DNA of 64,000 nt, taken from positions 148,528 through 212,527 of the forward strand of contig DAOOIT010000002.1 of the NCBI GenBank assembly GCA_035384565.1. The letters are read 5' to 3'. Numbering within the stretch: the first letter of the stretch is position 1; each line of letters opens with the position of its first letter. The DNA comes from Planctomycetota bacterium (GTDB lineage Bacteria > Planctomycetota > PUPC01 > DSUN01). Below the pieces are notes generated by a model. The model searched no databases. It saw only the letters and a list, made by a program, of their open reading frames with translations, and was not told the DNA's origin. Shown one piece after another: positions 32,432-40,809 of this stretch. A program made the position numbers and the translations under genes.

Positions 32432-33186
32432 GGTCGAGGAGTCTTTCCTGCCAAGGCGTAGAGGAGGTTGCCGAGGGGCTGTCCCACACGATGTTCCAGT
32501 GTATCAAGTCGCTCGGCGAGGCGCCAGGAGACTCCCGCGAGGAAGGGCGCCACACCGCAGAACCGCCCGGAACGCCGCACGTCGAGTCCCGCGGCCCCCA
32601 GGGCCTGCACCAGCCGCCCGCGAGTGAACCGGGTAATGTGCTGCTCCCCACGCATGGGCGGCGACAGGCCGAAGAGGTCCATCAGCCGCTCGATCACCGG
32701 CCACAGACTCGCGCCGTTGGGCGTGGAGACGAGCAGCGCCCCCTCGGCGGCCAGCAGTCGGCCGAGAAGGCCCAGGAGGGCCGCCACCTGGGCCGCTGGC
32801 AGGTGCTCGATCACCTCCAGGCACACGATCAGATCGAAGCTCCCGTCGGCGAAGGCCATTTCGTTCGCCGCGGTCAGGTGGAACCGCAGGTTGCCTCTCT
32901 CGAACCGCGCGCGGGCGAAGCGAATGGCACCCTCGTTGGCGTCCACAGCGTCCACCTCCGCGCCCTGGCCGGCCAGGAAGTGGGCCACCACGCCCGAGCC
33001 GCAGCCGACATCGAGCGCGCGCATCCCGGCGCGCAGCAGGACCAGGGCACTCACGAGCTCGAGCTTGCGCCGGTGCCAGAAGCGCTGCACGGCCGGCCCC
33101 GCGACCAGCGCGTCATACTGATAGCTGCCGGGAATGGCCACCGGGTCGCCGCGCCGCCAGCCTTCGGGGGTGGCCTTGCCGCTCAT
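32428..33186 (-). CDS. SAM-dependent methyltransferase
   Basis: Class I methyltransferase of 252 residues with all standard motifs: RALDVGCGSGVVAHFLAGQGAEVDAVDAN, FDLIVCLEVIEHLPAAQ and EGALLVSTPNGA. Layout resembles UbiG/glycan methyltransferases. The start ATG 33186 overlaps the stop of the membrane protein gene (ATGA) and its stop overlaps the GT2 start. Context indicates methylation of a glycan or lipid intermediate. Confidence 0.82.
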   Translation of the reverse strand: MSGKATPEGWRRGDPVAIPGSYQYDALVAGPAVQRFWHRRKLELVSALVLLRAGMRALDVGCGSGVVAHFLAGQGAEVDAVDANEGAIRFARARFERGNLRFHLTAANEMAFADGSFDLIVCLEVIEHLPAAQVAALLGLLGRLLAAEGALLVSTPNGASLWPVIERLMDLFGLSPPMRGEQHITRFTRGRLVQALGAAGLDVRRSGRFCGVAPFLAGVSWRLAERLDTLEHRVGQPLGNLLYALAGKTPRP

Positions 33187-34736
33187 GTCGCGGCCCCTTC
33201 CCGCGCCGGCGCAGGGGAGCGCGCCGGCCGCCGCAAGGCGGCCTCGATCAGCCAGGCCGCGATCAGCGCGGTGACGATGAGATGGTAACACGAGTAGTGG
33301 CACAGGCCCAGCCCCGAGAAAATCAGGAGCGCAGGAAGCGATAGCGGGAGCACGAAGCCCACGAGCTTGAGCATCATCCAACACCGCCGCGCCGCCAACA
33401 AGGCGAGTACGGGCACGGTAAGGAGGCCATGCATCGGGACCTCGAAGCCGAGAGTTCCGATGGCGATCCGCGGCGGGGTGGTCTGTCGTACGATTCGCCA
33501 GGCCCGCTGCGCGAGGATGCCCAGATACCACAGCGGGTCGCGCGCGATGTCGCCCAGAACCTTGTCGCGGACCACGTCCTCATAGTGCGGCAGTTCGTAG
33601 GGCATGACGTAGTAGCGTCCCGCCTTGTCCCAGTACGTATTCTCGAAGAGCACGCGCGTCCTTGCGGTGGCGGGCACCTTCACGCCGTAATCGCGCTCGA
33701 GGATGGGCAAGGCATAGTCGGCCGCCGCCTGATCATCCCACTTGTAGCCGTGGGTCGAGTCGAAGTCGCCCAGGCCGCACCAGATCGGGTGCCAGAACAG
33801 GTGGTTGTGCGAGCGCGGCCCGACATAGGGGTGCCCGCCCGCTGCCGCGACCACGCGCTGAGCCTGGGCAAACTTCGCATCGAAGAAATGCGCCCAGGCC
33901 CACGTGCCGACGCCGTACGCGGCCACCAGCACGAGCACCAGCCCCACCCTCACGAGCCAACTCGCCTGCGCGAGCAGCAGATAACACCCGAGCGGCGACA
34001 GGATGAGCACGAGCGGCTCGGGGCGCACCTGCTTGACGGAGGCCAGCAGCAGCCCAGCCGCCACCGGCACGGCCCACAGGTAGCCACGCGCCGCCCTGCG
34101 CTCGCCGAGAAGAGGCACGTGAAGCGCCAGGAGCCACACAGCCGCCGTGATCGGCCAGCCGAACGTGTTCTCCCGCGCATAGACCTCGTGCAACTGAAAC
34201 GGGTTCGAGCCCAGCAGCACGGCCAGCACGAGGCCGAGGATCGGCTGGCGCACATACCAGAAGGACACGAAGAGAGCGACCAGCCCCGCCGTCAAGGCCA
34301 TGGCGTTACAGGGCCGCACGCTGGGCTCGCGCGGCGCGCCCTTGAGGAGGGCATCGGGCAGGTAGAGCAGCGTGGTGCCCAGGCTGCCCGAGCGGTAGCT
34401 GTTCTTCCACTCCATCAGCAGCGTGTCGCCATGCCGAGCGATCAGTTCCCGGGCACCGTCGCGGCTGTAGGCCAGGTCCTCCCTCTCTGTTGCCACGGGG
34501 AAAAGCCCGAGGTAGTAGAGGAAGTACACAAACTTGTCCTGGGCGAGCAGCCCGGTGGAGGCCTGGAGGCGATAGCGGTCGCTGAGGCGATCGCGTGCAG
34601 CCCAAAACCCGCCCTGCCACGCGGGGATGAGGACGCAGCCGAGCACGAGGAGAGCCACGCGCGCCCTTGGTCCCTCGGGGACGCGAGAGAGCCGCTCGAG
34701 ACTCAGAAAACCCTTGGAGAACACGCGCAGCGCCAC
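33183..34736 (-). CDS. Polytopic membrane protein, possible GT-C
   Basis: A 517-residue protein with about ten helices. I do not recognise the family with certainty. A periplasmic-type loop contains DLAYSRDGARELIARHGDTLLMEWKNSYRSGS, and a soluble middle region (GPRSHNHLFWHPIWCGLGDFDSTHGYKWDDQAAADYALPILERDYG) resembles loops seen in uncharacterised glycosyltransferase-like proteins. The YRDxWDH element of its neighbours is absent. GTG 34736 immediately follows the stop of the upstream gene. Co-transcription with two methyltransferases and a GT2 suggests a glycan-related role. Confidence 0.6.
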   Translation of the reverse strand: MALRVFSKGFLSLERLSRVPEGPRARVALLVLGCVLIPAWQGGFWAARDRLSDRYRLQASTGLLAQDKFVYFLYYLGLFPVATEREDLAYSRDGARELIARHGDTLLMEWKNSYRSGSLGTTLLYLPDALLKGAPREPSVRPCNAMALTAGLVALFVSFWYVRQPILGLVLAVLLGSNPFQLHEVYARENTFGWPITAAVWLLALHVPLLGERRAARGYLWAVPVAAGLLLASVKQVRPEPLVLILSPLGCYLLLAQASWLVRVGLVLVLVAAYGVGTWAWAHFFDAKFAQAQRVVAAAGGHPYVGPRSHNHLFWHPIWCGLGDFDSTHGYKWDDQAAADYALPILERDYGVKVPATARTRVLFENTYWDKAGRYYVMPYELPHYEDVVRDKVLGDIARDPLWYLGILAQRAWRIVRQTTPPRIAIGTLGFEVPMHGLLTVPVLALLAARRCWMMLKLVGFVLPLSLPALLIFSGLGLCHYSCYHLIVTALIAAWLIEAALRRPARSPAPAREGAAT

Positions 34737-35723
34737 CTAAGCACCCTCCCGCTTCTCTCCTGCTTCATCCACTGCCCAGGCTGTCACATTGTGCTGGGGC
34801 AGGAGGGGCCGGGCGAGGACCTCCATCGGCCAGCACAGCGCGCGCGCCGCCCTGCTCCGGGGGAGCAGCGCCCGAATGGCGAACGAGCGCCCGAACGCCG
34901 CGCGCATCAGGGCTCGCAATTCGGCGAGCGACAGCAGGTGCTTGCCGCGGTAGCTTCTGCCCCGCCGCCACCGCACGTAGGGCTCCATCCAGCGGCGCGG
35001 CAACCAGCCCACGCCCCAGAGCTTCACGTGAGGCTCGCGCGTCAGCAGCGAGAAGCGGTTCGGCGAATTGAAGAAGAGCACCGCGCCCGGCCGCATCACC
35101 CGGCGGGCCTCGGCCAGCAGCCGCGCCGGTTCCTGCACGTGCTCGATCACGTCGGTGGCGTTGAGCAGGTCGAAGCAGGAATCGGCCAGCGGCAGCTCGA
35201 GAGCGGAGCCGCACACGAAGGCCACGTTGCCGGTGCCGGCCTCGGCGAACCGCTTCTTCGCCAGCAGGAGGTCGGTGAGCAGAATGTCGATGCCCACCGC
35301 CAGCGCACAGCGCCGCGCCAGGCCGAACAGCGCGCTGCCCACGCCGCAGCCGATGTCCAGGGCCGTGCCGCCCGCGCCCACTGCGCGGCCCGCCGCGGCC
35401 GCGTGGCGGACAATCGTGTCCCACCGCCGCTCGCCGCGCCGCGGCGCCTCGGCCTCGTGCCGGTCCCACAGACGCCCCAGCGCGTCGCACTCGTCCCCGT
35501 GGTAGAACTGCCACAGGTCGCGGTACGAGGTGCGGGGCCAGCGGGCGATGACCTCTCGGCAGAACTCGCCGTGGCGCGGAGCGCCGGGCGAGTCGGGCCG
35601 AAAGTCGGGGATGCCGTGAACGACCTCGAACCGCCGCGAGCAGGCGGGGCAGTCTAGCGCCTGGGGCCCGGCGCGCAGCGCGCCCCGGCAAGCCGGACAG
35701 CGCAAGAGGTCCAGGAATTCCAT
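34737..35723 (-). CDS. Zinc-ribbon SAM methyltransferase
   Basis: A 328-residue fusion of a Trm112-like zinc ribbon (LLRCPACRGALRA, LDCPACSRRFEVVHGIPDF) with a class I methyltransferase (ALDIGCGVGSALFGLARRC, FDLLNATDVIEHVQEP, MRPGAVLFFNSPNRFSLL). A basic C-terminal region may touch the membrane. ATG 35723 starts two residues before the zinc ribbon; the longer upstream frame is not conserved. First gene of the minus operon, about 37 bases from the predicted transcription start. Same architecture as the gene at 15153. Confidence 0.8.
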   Translation of the reverse strand: MEFLDLLRCPACRGALRAGPQALDCPACSRRFEVVHGIPDFRPDSPGAPRHGEFCREVIARWPRTSYRDLWQFYHGDECDALGRLWDRHEAEAPRRGERRWDTIVRHAAAAGRAVGAGGTALDIGCGVGSALFGLARRCALAVGIDILLTDLLLAKKRFAEAGTGNVAFVCGSALELPLADSCFDLLNATDVIEHVQEPARLLAEARRVMRPGAVLFFNSPNRFSLLTREPHVKLWGVGWLPRRWMEPYVRWRRGRSYRGKHLLSLAELRALMRAAFGRSFAIRALLPRSRAARALCWPMEVLARPLLPQHNVTAWAVDEAGEKREGA

Positions 35724-35766
35724 GTGTCGGCTTCGCAACGGGTTCCACGTGAAGGCCGATGGCCCA

Positions 35767-35795
35767 ATCATCCACATGCTGCGCGTGCCTGTCAA
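35767..35795 (-). promoter_or_regulatory. Minus-strand sigma-70 promoter
   Basis: Read on the minus strand: TTGACA (35795-35790), 17-base spacer, GATGAT (35772-35767). The -35 is a perfect consensus. Predicted start near 35760 for the operon 35723 to 31670. Confidence 0.5.
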
Positions 35796-35853
35796 GGAGC
35801 ATGGCCCCTGCTCCTCGCCCCTGCGCCCCCGCCGGGCACCGCGGCCTTTCCCC

Positions 35854-35948
35854 CCATACTTGCTCAATTCCCTCCCCCTCGCAGTTGAGCAAGTATGGCG
35901 CTTTGGCAATACGGGCGGCTTTGCGGCCCTTCCGCCCATACGTGCTCG
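35854..35948. promoter_or_regulatory. Inverted-repeat operator-like region between divergent genes
   Basis: A perfect 14-bp inverted repeat CCATACTTGCTCAA (35854-35867) and TTGAGCAAGTATGG (35885-35898) with a 17-base loop, plus a third half-site CCATACGTGCTC at about 35936-35947. A further GGGCGG/CCGCCC pair lies between. The three GAGCA(A/C)GTATGG copies sit between promoters at 35767 and 36053, so a shared regulator or a stable leader structure is possible. The rest of 35724-36106 shows no gene. Confidence 0.5.
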
Positions 35949-36052
35949 CTCCGGCTCTCACAGGGTGATACAGGGGATGAACGGGCAGCCACCGGAGACC
36001 TCCGTGGCGCGGGTGGCCAGGCCCGGGGGCCATCCCCCTCGTAGCGGCTGCC

Positions 36053-36081
36053 TTGCGCGAGCGCGCCGGCGATGGTATTCT
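36053..36081 (+). promoter_or_regulatory. Sigma-70-type promoter
   Basis: TTGCGC (36053-36058), 17-base spacer, TATTCT (36076-36081). The -35 equals that of the promoter at 60940. Predicted start near 36088, with GGAGG (36094-36098) and GTG 36107 downstream. Confidence 0.5.
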
Positions 36082-36106
36082 ATTGCCGGCGTTGGAGGCC
36101 CCGGCC

Positions 36107-36772
36107 GTGGACGAGCAGATGGCGCGGTGGAACGACGAGATGTACCTGAAGCACCCGACGCCATATCACGGCCTCGCGGGGCGGATCGAGCATGCGCGCG
36201 TCGCCGCCATCGTGCGGCTGGCCGGGGTGGCGCCGGGAGACGCCGTGCTCGAGCTCGGGTGCGGGGCAGGCCACGTGCTGGTGGCATTGCCCCGGTGCCG
36301 GCGCAAGGTGGGACTGGACATTTCAGAGCGCTCGCTCGCGGACGCCCGCGCCCGCGCGGCCGAGCACGGGGAGGCCGGCATCGAGTTCGGCCACTTCGAC
36401 GGCAATGACCCGCTGCCGTACAGACCCGGGGAGTTCGACGTGATCGTGTGCGCCGAGGTGCTCGAGCACGTGCCCGAACCGCGGCGGCTGGTCGAGGGCA
36501 TCCACACCATCGCCACGCCCGCCACGCGGGTCGTCGTGACCGTGCCCATCGAGCGCCCGAAGCTCCTCGTCAAGAAAGCGTTGAGGGCCGTCGGCCTCAT
36601 GCGGCTGCTGTTCCCAGGCATCGAGCCGGGCTTCAGCGAGGGACATCTTCATTGCTTCTCCAAGCAGATGCTCCGCGACGTCACCCGCGGGCTCTTCGCC
36701 ATCCGGCGCCTGCGGAACGTGTGGGGCTGCCACTACGCCGCGCTGATGTTGAAGGCCCAGGCGGCCTCGTGA
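36107..36772 (+). CDS. SAM-dependent methyltransferase
   Basis: Class I methyltransferase of 221 residues: VLELGCGAGHVLVALPRC, KVGLDISERSL, FDVIVCAEVLEHVPEPRRL and TRVVVTVPIERP, then a region SEGHLHCFSKQMLRDVTRGLF. GTG 36107 is chosen because GGAGG lies eight bases upstream and the predicted transcript starts near 36088, after any upstream ATG. It begins the plus-strand run toward Wzx. The target is unknown. Confidence 0.8.
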   Translation: MDEQMARWNDEMYLKHPTPYHGLAGRIEHARVAAIVRLAGVAPGDAVLELGCGAGHVLVALPRCRRKVGLDISERSLADARARAAEHGEAGIEFGHFDGNDPLPYRPGEFDVIVCAEVLEHVPEPRRLVEGIHTIATPATRVVVTVPIERPKLLVKKALRAVGLMRLLFPGIEPGFSEGHLHCFSKQMLRDVTRGLFAIRRLRNVWGCHYAALMLKAQAAS

Positions 36773-36803
36773 AAACAAGGCCTCGTGCTCCAGGAAGCCA
36801 GCG

Positions 36804-38375
36804 ATGACCGAGCCACGACCACCCGAGGAAGCCTCGGCCCCCAGCCGGCGGGTCTACTTCGCGCTCGCCGCGGGCATCGTCCTGACCCTCCTGCTGCGAA
36901 TTCCCGCCTTCCAGTTTCCGCTGGACCAGGACTGCGGCGAGTACTCCTACTGCGCGATGCGTTGGGCCGCGGGGGGCCTGCCCTACCGGGACGTGTGGGA
37001 CCACAAGCCGCCGCTGATCTACCTGGTCTATCGGGGCATCTTCGCCGTGGCGGGCTCGGGCCCCGCCATCGTGGCGCCCGCGCTGCGAGTGGGCGCGATG
37101 CTCTGCGACGCGGCGACGGCCCTAGCCCTGTTCGCCCTCGTGCGGCGGCTCTTCGGCGCATGGCAAGGGGTGGCTGCCGCGACGGCCTTCGGGCTCTTCT
37201 CCGGCATGCCCGGCATGCAACTCGAGGCGTTCCAGCCCGAGCGCCTGACCACGCTCTTCGCCGCTCTCGGGCTCCTGGCGACGTCGAGCTACGTGCGCTC
37301 GTGGCGCTATCGGCACGCGGCGCTGGCCGGGCTGTGGCTCGGCCTCGGGGTGGCGGCCAAGCAGATTGCGGCCCCCATCGGCCTCCTCGCCTGGGCGTGG
37401 GCGACCGCGGAGGCCCTGCGCGCGCACGGGCGGCAGGCCTGGGGGCGCGTGGCCGCCCACTCGGGCCTGATGGCGGCCGGGGCCGCGCTGCCGTGGGCCC
37501 TCTTCGCCGGCTACTTCGCCCTGCGCGGCGCGTTCGCCGACTTCTGGGAGTGCACCTACACCTACAACGTGCTCTACGCCACCGAGCACCGCAAGGGCGC
37601 GCTGCTCGACCAGTTGCGGCGGCTCGTGACGACGAAGCTCTTCGACCACGCCTTCCTGTGGCTCACCGCGGCCGGCGGCATTCTCCTCGCCGTGCGGCGG
37701 CCCGCCGAGCGGCGGGGCGGGCTGGTCGTGCTCGCCTGGGTGCTGGCCGCGTTCCTCGGGCTGTTCCTGCCGGGGCAGTTCGCGCACTACTACTACCTGC
37801 CCACCCTGGCGCCGCTGGCGGCGGCGTCGGCCGTCGCGCTCGCCGCCCTCGGGCAGTTGGGGCGCGCGCCGGGGCTCCGCCGTCTCGTGGCGGCGGGGCT
37901 GGGGATGGCCCTGCTCGCGCTCCTGGCGTTCGCGGCCAAGCGCGGCGCCGGCGAGTACCGGCTCGCAGTGGACCCCAAACAGCCGAACCAGGTTGTCGCG
38001 CGCCTGGCGCGCGATCTGGCTGCGAAGACCGCGCCGTCCGACCACATTTTCCTCTTCGGCGGCCGCCCGCAGATCTACGCGCTGGCCGGGCGGCCGGCGT
38101 CCACGAAGTACCTCTTCAACTTCAGCTACCAGGTTCCACTGGCGAAGGCGTTTCTCTTTCAGGACGCGGTGCGCGCCGAGATCATGGCCGGCCTCCAGCA
38201 GCATCCGCCGCGTTTCGTGATTGTGGCGATTACCGAGAAGCGCGAGCTCGAGGGCTTCCCCGAACTGGCCGATCACCTGGCGGCGCACTTCACCGAGCAG
38301 CCCGAATGGCGCGCGAAGGTGGACGAGCCGCATACCTACGTGCTTCGAGTCTTCCGCCGCAAGACGGCACCCTGA
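36804..38375 (+). CDS. GT39/ArnT-like membrane glycosyltransferase
   Basis: A 523-residue GT-C protein. N-terminal helix about 19-35, then FPLDQDCGEYSYCAMRWAAGGLPYRDVWDHKPPLIYL, with acidic residues and the YRDVWDHKPP element of this group. About ten helices follow and a soluble tail has DHIFLFGGRPQIYALAGRPASTKYLFNFSYQ, paralleling the tail of the protein at 29984. AGGAAG precedes ATG 36804. It is 31 bases behind a methyltransferase, in the operon leading to Wzx. Confidence 0.78.
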   Translation: MTEPRPPEEASAPSRRVYFALAAGIVLTLLLRIPAFQFPLDQDCGEYSYCAMRWAAGGLPYRDVWDHKPPLIYLVYRGIFAVAGSGPAIVAPALRVGAMLCDAATALALFALVRRLFGAWQGVAAATAFGLFSGMPGMQLEAFQPERLTTLFAALGLLATSSYVRSWRYRHAALAGLWLGLGVAAKQIAAPIGLLAWAWATAEALRAHGRQAWGRVAAHSGLMAAGAALPWALFAGYFALRGAFADFWECTYTYNVLYATEHRKGALLDQLRRLVTTKLFDHAFLWLTAAGGILLAVRRPAERRGGLVVLAWVLAAFLGLFLPGQFAHYYYLPTLAPLAAASAVALAALGQLGRAPGLRRLVAAGLGMALLALLAFAAKRGAGEYRLAVDPKQPNQVVARLARDLAAKTAPSDHIFLFGGRPQIYALAGRPASTKYLFNFSYQVPLAKAFLFQDAVRAEIMAGLQQHPPRFVIVAITEKRELEGFPELADHLAAHFTEQPEWRAKVDEPHTYVLRVFRRKTAP

Positions 38376-38391
38376 CACGGGCGGGGCTCTC

Positions 38392-39579
38392 ATGCGCGTG
38401 CGGGCCATCACCACCGAGGCAGACTGGCAGCGGCTCGAGCCCGAGTGGGACCCGCTGGTCGAGCGAGCGGCGAGCGCCACCGTCTTCCTCACCTGGGAGT
38501 GGCTGGTGCCCTGGTGGCGGCACTTCGCCGCCAAGGGCGACGAGTTGGCCATCCTCGCGGCCCGCGAGGGCGACACGCTCGTGGGCCTGGCCCCGCTCTA
38601 CCGCAGCCGCGTGGCGGCCGCGCACCGCCTCGGCTCGCTGCGGCGCCTCGGCGTCGTCGGCGACCGCTCGGGCGACTCCGAGTACCTCGACTTCGCCATC
38701 GCACCGGGCCGCGAGGCCGACGTGCTGCCCGCGTTCCTCGACGCAATCGAACGCGACGAGCGCGGCTGGGACCTGTTGCACCTCCACCTGATGCCCGCGG
38801 CCTCGCCGAACCTGGCGCCGCTGCGCCGTCTCGCCGCGGAGCGCGGCTGGCTCGTGGAATCGAAGAGCGTGCCCTGCCTCGCCATTCGCCTGCCGGGCGC
38901 CTGGGAGCAGTACCTCGCCACGCTTCAGCCCCGCTTCCGCAGCAAGCTGCGCTCGCTGGAGCGCCGATTCGGGGCGGATGATGCCGCGGCCTTCGAAATG
39001 TGCGCGGACGCGGCGGCGCTGCCCGAGCGGCTGGAGTCGCTCTTCGCCCTGCACCAACGCCGCTGGCGGGCCGCGGGCAAGCCGGGCGCCTTCGCCGACG
39101 CCGCCCGCCGCGGCTTCTACCGCGACATGGGCGAGGCGTTCCTGCGTCGCGGCTGGCTGCGCCTCTGGTCGCTGCGGCTGGGCGGGCGCTTTGTCGCGCA
39201 CGAGTTCAGCTTCGAGCACTTGGGCCGCGTCTACTTCCTCCAGCAGGCCTACGACCTCGCGTGCTCGGACCAGAACGTGGGCACGGCGCTCAAGGCGCAC
39301 GTCATTCGCCAGAGCATCGCGGGCGGCGCGCGGGCCTACGACTTCCTGGCCGGCGCCGCGCCGTACAAGCAGAGGTGGGGCGCCGCGGCGAGCGAGTGCG
39401 TGCAGCTCACGTTCGGGCGGCCCGCGGCCCGCGCGCGGCTGCACCTGGGCCTGCGGCGGCTGGCCGAGCGCGCGCGCAACCGCGGCCGCGCCCTCACCCC
39501 CGCTCCCGTCCTCAAGCTCAAGCGCAAGGCGCAGGAGTGGTTGCGAGAGAGGCGTTTGCCACCGGATGAGGGAGGATAA
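38392..39579 (+). CDS. GNAT-fold protein of the CelD/BcsL type
   Basis: A 395-residue protein of the GNAT_6 (CelD/BcsL) family found in cellulose and exopolysaccharide loci. The first half has TVFLTWEWLVPWWRHFA and ILAAREGDTLVGLAPLYRS; the second half has PRFRSKLRSLERRFG and FYRDMGEAFLRRGWLRLWSLRLGGRFVAHEFSFEHLGRVYFLQQAYD, then the characteristic ARAYDFLAGAAPYKQRWG ending. Acyl transfer to a glycan or lipid is inferred from the fold. ATG 38392 follows the previous gene by 16 bases. Confidence 0.8.
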   Translation: MRVRAITTEADWQRLEPEWDPLVERAASATVFLTWEWLVPWWRHFAAKGDELAILAAREGDTLVGLAPLYRSRVAAAHRLGSLRRLGVVGDRSGDSEYLDFAIAPGREADVLPAFLDAIERDERGWDLLHLHLMPAASPNLAPLRRLAAERGWLVESKSVPCLAIRLPGAWEQYLATLQPRFRSKLRSLERRFGADDAAAFEMCADAAALPERLESLFALHQRRWRAAGKPGAFADAARRGFYRDMGEAFLRRGWLRLWSLRLGGRFVAHEFSFEHLGRVYFLQQAYDLACSDQNVGTALKAHVIRQSIAGGARAYDFLAGAAPYKQRWGAAASECVQLTFGRPAARARLHLGLRRLAERARNRGRALTPAPVLKLKRKAQEWLRERRLPPDEGG

Positions 39580-39580
39580 T

Positions 39581-39654
39581 CGGATGAATGGATGTCTGGG
39601 CGAAACACGAGGCGGCCTGACACCCATCCGTCTTCCCGCTCATCCAGCCATCCG
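39581..39654. repeat. Imperfect inverted repeat in a 102-base gap
   Basis: CGGATGAATGGATG (39581-39594) pairs with CATCCAGCCATCCG (39641-39654) at 12 of 14 positions. The flanks show a loose 7-base periodicity like the heptamer repeats elsewhere. It lies between the CelD/BcsL-type gene and GT4 gene. Confidence 0.45.
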
Positions 39655-39681
39655 CCGCGCAGTGGCACCGGGGTGCATCGC

Positions 39682-40809
39682 ATGAGAGTGGCCCTCGTGA
39701 ACCGCTTCTTCCATCGTGCGGGCGCCGTGCCTACCGTGGTGCGCGAGTGGGCCCATCACCTCGAGGCGGCTGGGCACGCGGTGGCCGTGTTCGCGGGGGA
39801 CGTTGATGCGGCGGCCAGCACCCCCACTCGAGCCTATGTGCCCGTGCGGCTCGGGCGCTGGAGGGCCTTCGACGAGGGCGGCTTGGCCTTCGCCTGGCGC
39901 CTGCGGCGCGCGCTCGCGCGTCACGAGCCGCGGCCCGACGTGCTGCTCTCGACCGATTCGACGGCCTACTTCGGCGCGTGGCACGCCTGCCGCCGCCTGG
40001 GCGTTCCCGCCCTCATGGCCTTCCAGGGCTGGGTCTACAGCCCGGGCAAGCGGGGCCTCTACCCGCGCACCGTGACGTGGGTCTACCAGTACGCCGTGCA
40101 CTTCTGCGCGCGGCACGCCCCGCGGATCGCCTGCATCAGCCGCGAGATCTACGACGGCCTGCGCGCGCGGGGCGTGCCGCCCGAGCGCCTGTGGCTTGCG
40201 CCGAACTGCGTGGACCTGGCCGCGTGGGACACCGGGAAGCGTGGCGCGCATCGGCGCGCCGGGCGGCAGCTCCTCTACGTCGGGCGCTTCTCGCCCGAGA
40301 AGGGCCTGCGATACTTCCTGGAGGCCCTGCCGCGGGTCGTCGAGCGCTTCCCCGGCGTGTGCGCACGCCTCGTCGGCGGCGTGGAAGGGGAGGGGGGCGA
40401 ATTCCACGAGCTGGCCCGGCGGCTCGGCGTGGCGGGGCACGTGGAGTTCGCCGGGCAGGTGCCGCGCGAGGCGCTCCCGGGCCTCTACGCGGAGGCCGAC
40501 CTGTTGGTCGTGCCCTCGCTCGCCGAGGGGCACCCGCTGGCGCCGGTGGAGGCCCTGGCCTGCGGCACGCCCGTCGTCGGCAGCGACATCCCCGGCCTGA
40601 ACGAGACGGTGGCCGATGGGGTGAACGGCGCGCTGGTGCCGCCACGCGACCCCGCGGCGCTGGCCGAGGCCATCTGCCGCGTGCTCGGCGACGAGGCGCT
40701 GCTCGACCGCCTGAGCCGGGCCGCGCAACCGTCCGTCGAGCGGTACGCCTGGCCGAAGCGAATCGCGGAGTTCGAGGCCCTCGTCGCCGGAGGGGCGGCC
40801 CGTGCGTGA
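39682..40809 (+). CDS. GT4 glycosyltransferase
   Basis: GT-B family 4 enzyme of 375 residues. MRVALVNRFFHRAGAVPTVVREWAHHLEAAGHAVAVF is the family start. The C-terminal domain shows LLYVGRFSPEKGLRYFLEALP, VEFAGQVPREALPGLYAEADLLVVPSLAEGHPLAPVEALACGTPVVGSDIPG (EX7E-type donor site) and NGALVPPRDPAALAEAI. ATG 39682 begins the conserved strand. It overlaps the following deacetylase by eight bases. It probably adds a sugar to the cytoplasmic repeat unit. Confidence 0.87.
   Translation: MRVALVNRFFHRAGAVPTVVREWAHHLEAAGHAVAVFAGDVDAAASTPTRAYVPVRLGRWRAFDEGGLAFAWRLRRALARHEPRPDVLLSTDSTAYFGAWHACRRLGVPALMAFQGWVYSPGKRGLYPRTVTWVYQYAVHFCARHAPRIACISREIYDGLRARGVPPERLWLAPNCVDLAAWDTGKRGAHRRAGRQLLYVGRFSPEKGLRYFLEALPRVVERFPGVCARLVGGVEGEGGEFHELARRLGVAGHVEFAGQVPREALPGLYAEADLLVVPSLAEGHPLAPVEALACGTPVVGSDIPGLNETVADGVNGALVPPRDPAALAEAICRVLGDEALLDRLSRAAQPSVERYAWPKRIAEFEALVAGGAARA

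Noticed and set aside
39575..39580. GATAAT as a -10 for the GT4 gene at 39682
   Set aside because: No -35 hexamer at 16-18 bases; it overlaps the end of the preceding gene.
39663..39678. TGGCACCGGGGTGCAT as a sigma-54 promoter
   Set aside because: GG to GC distance is nine bases, and the start would fall on the ATG of the GT4 gene.
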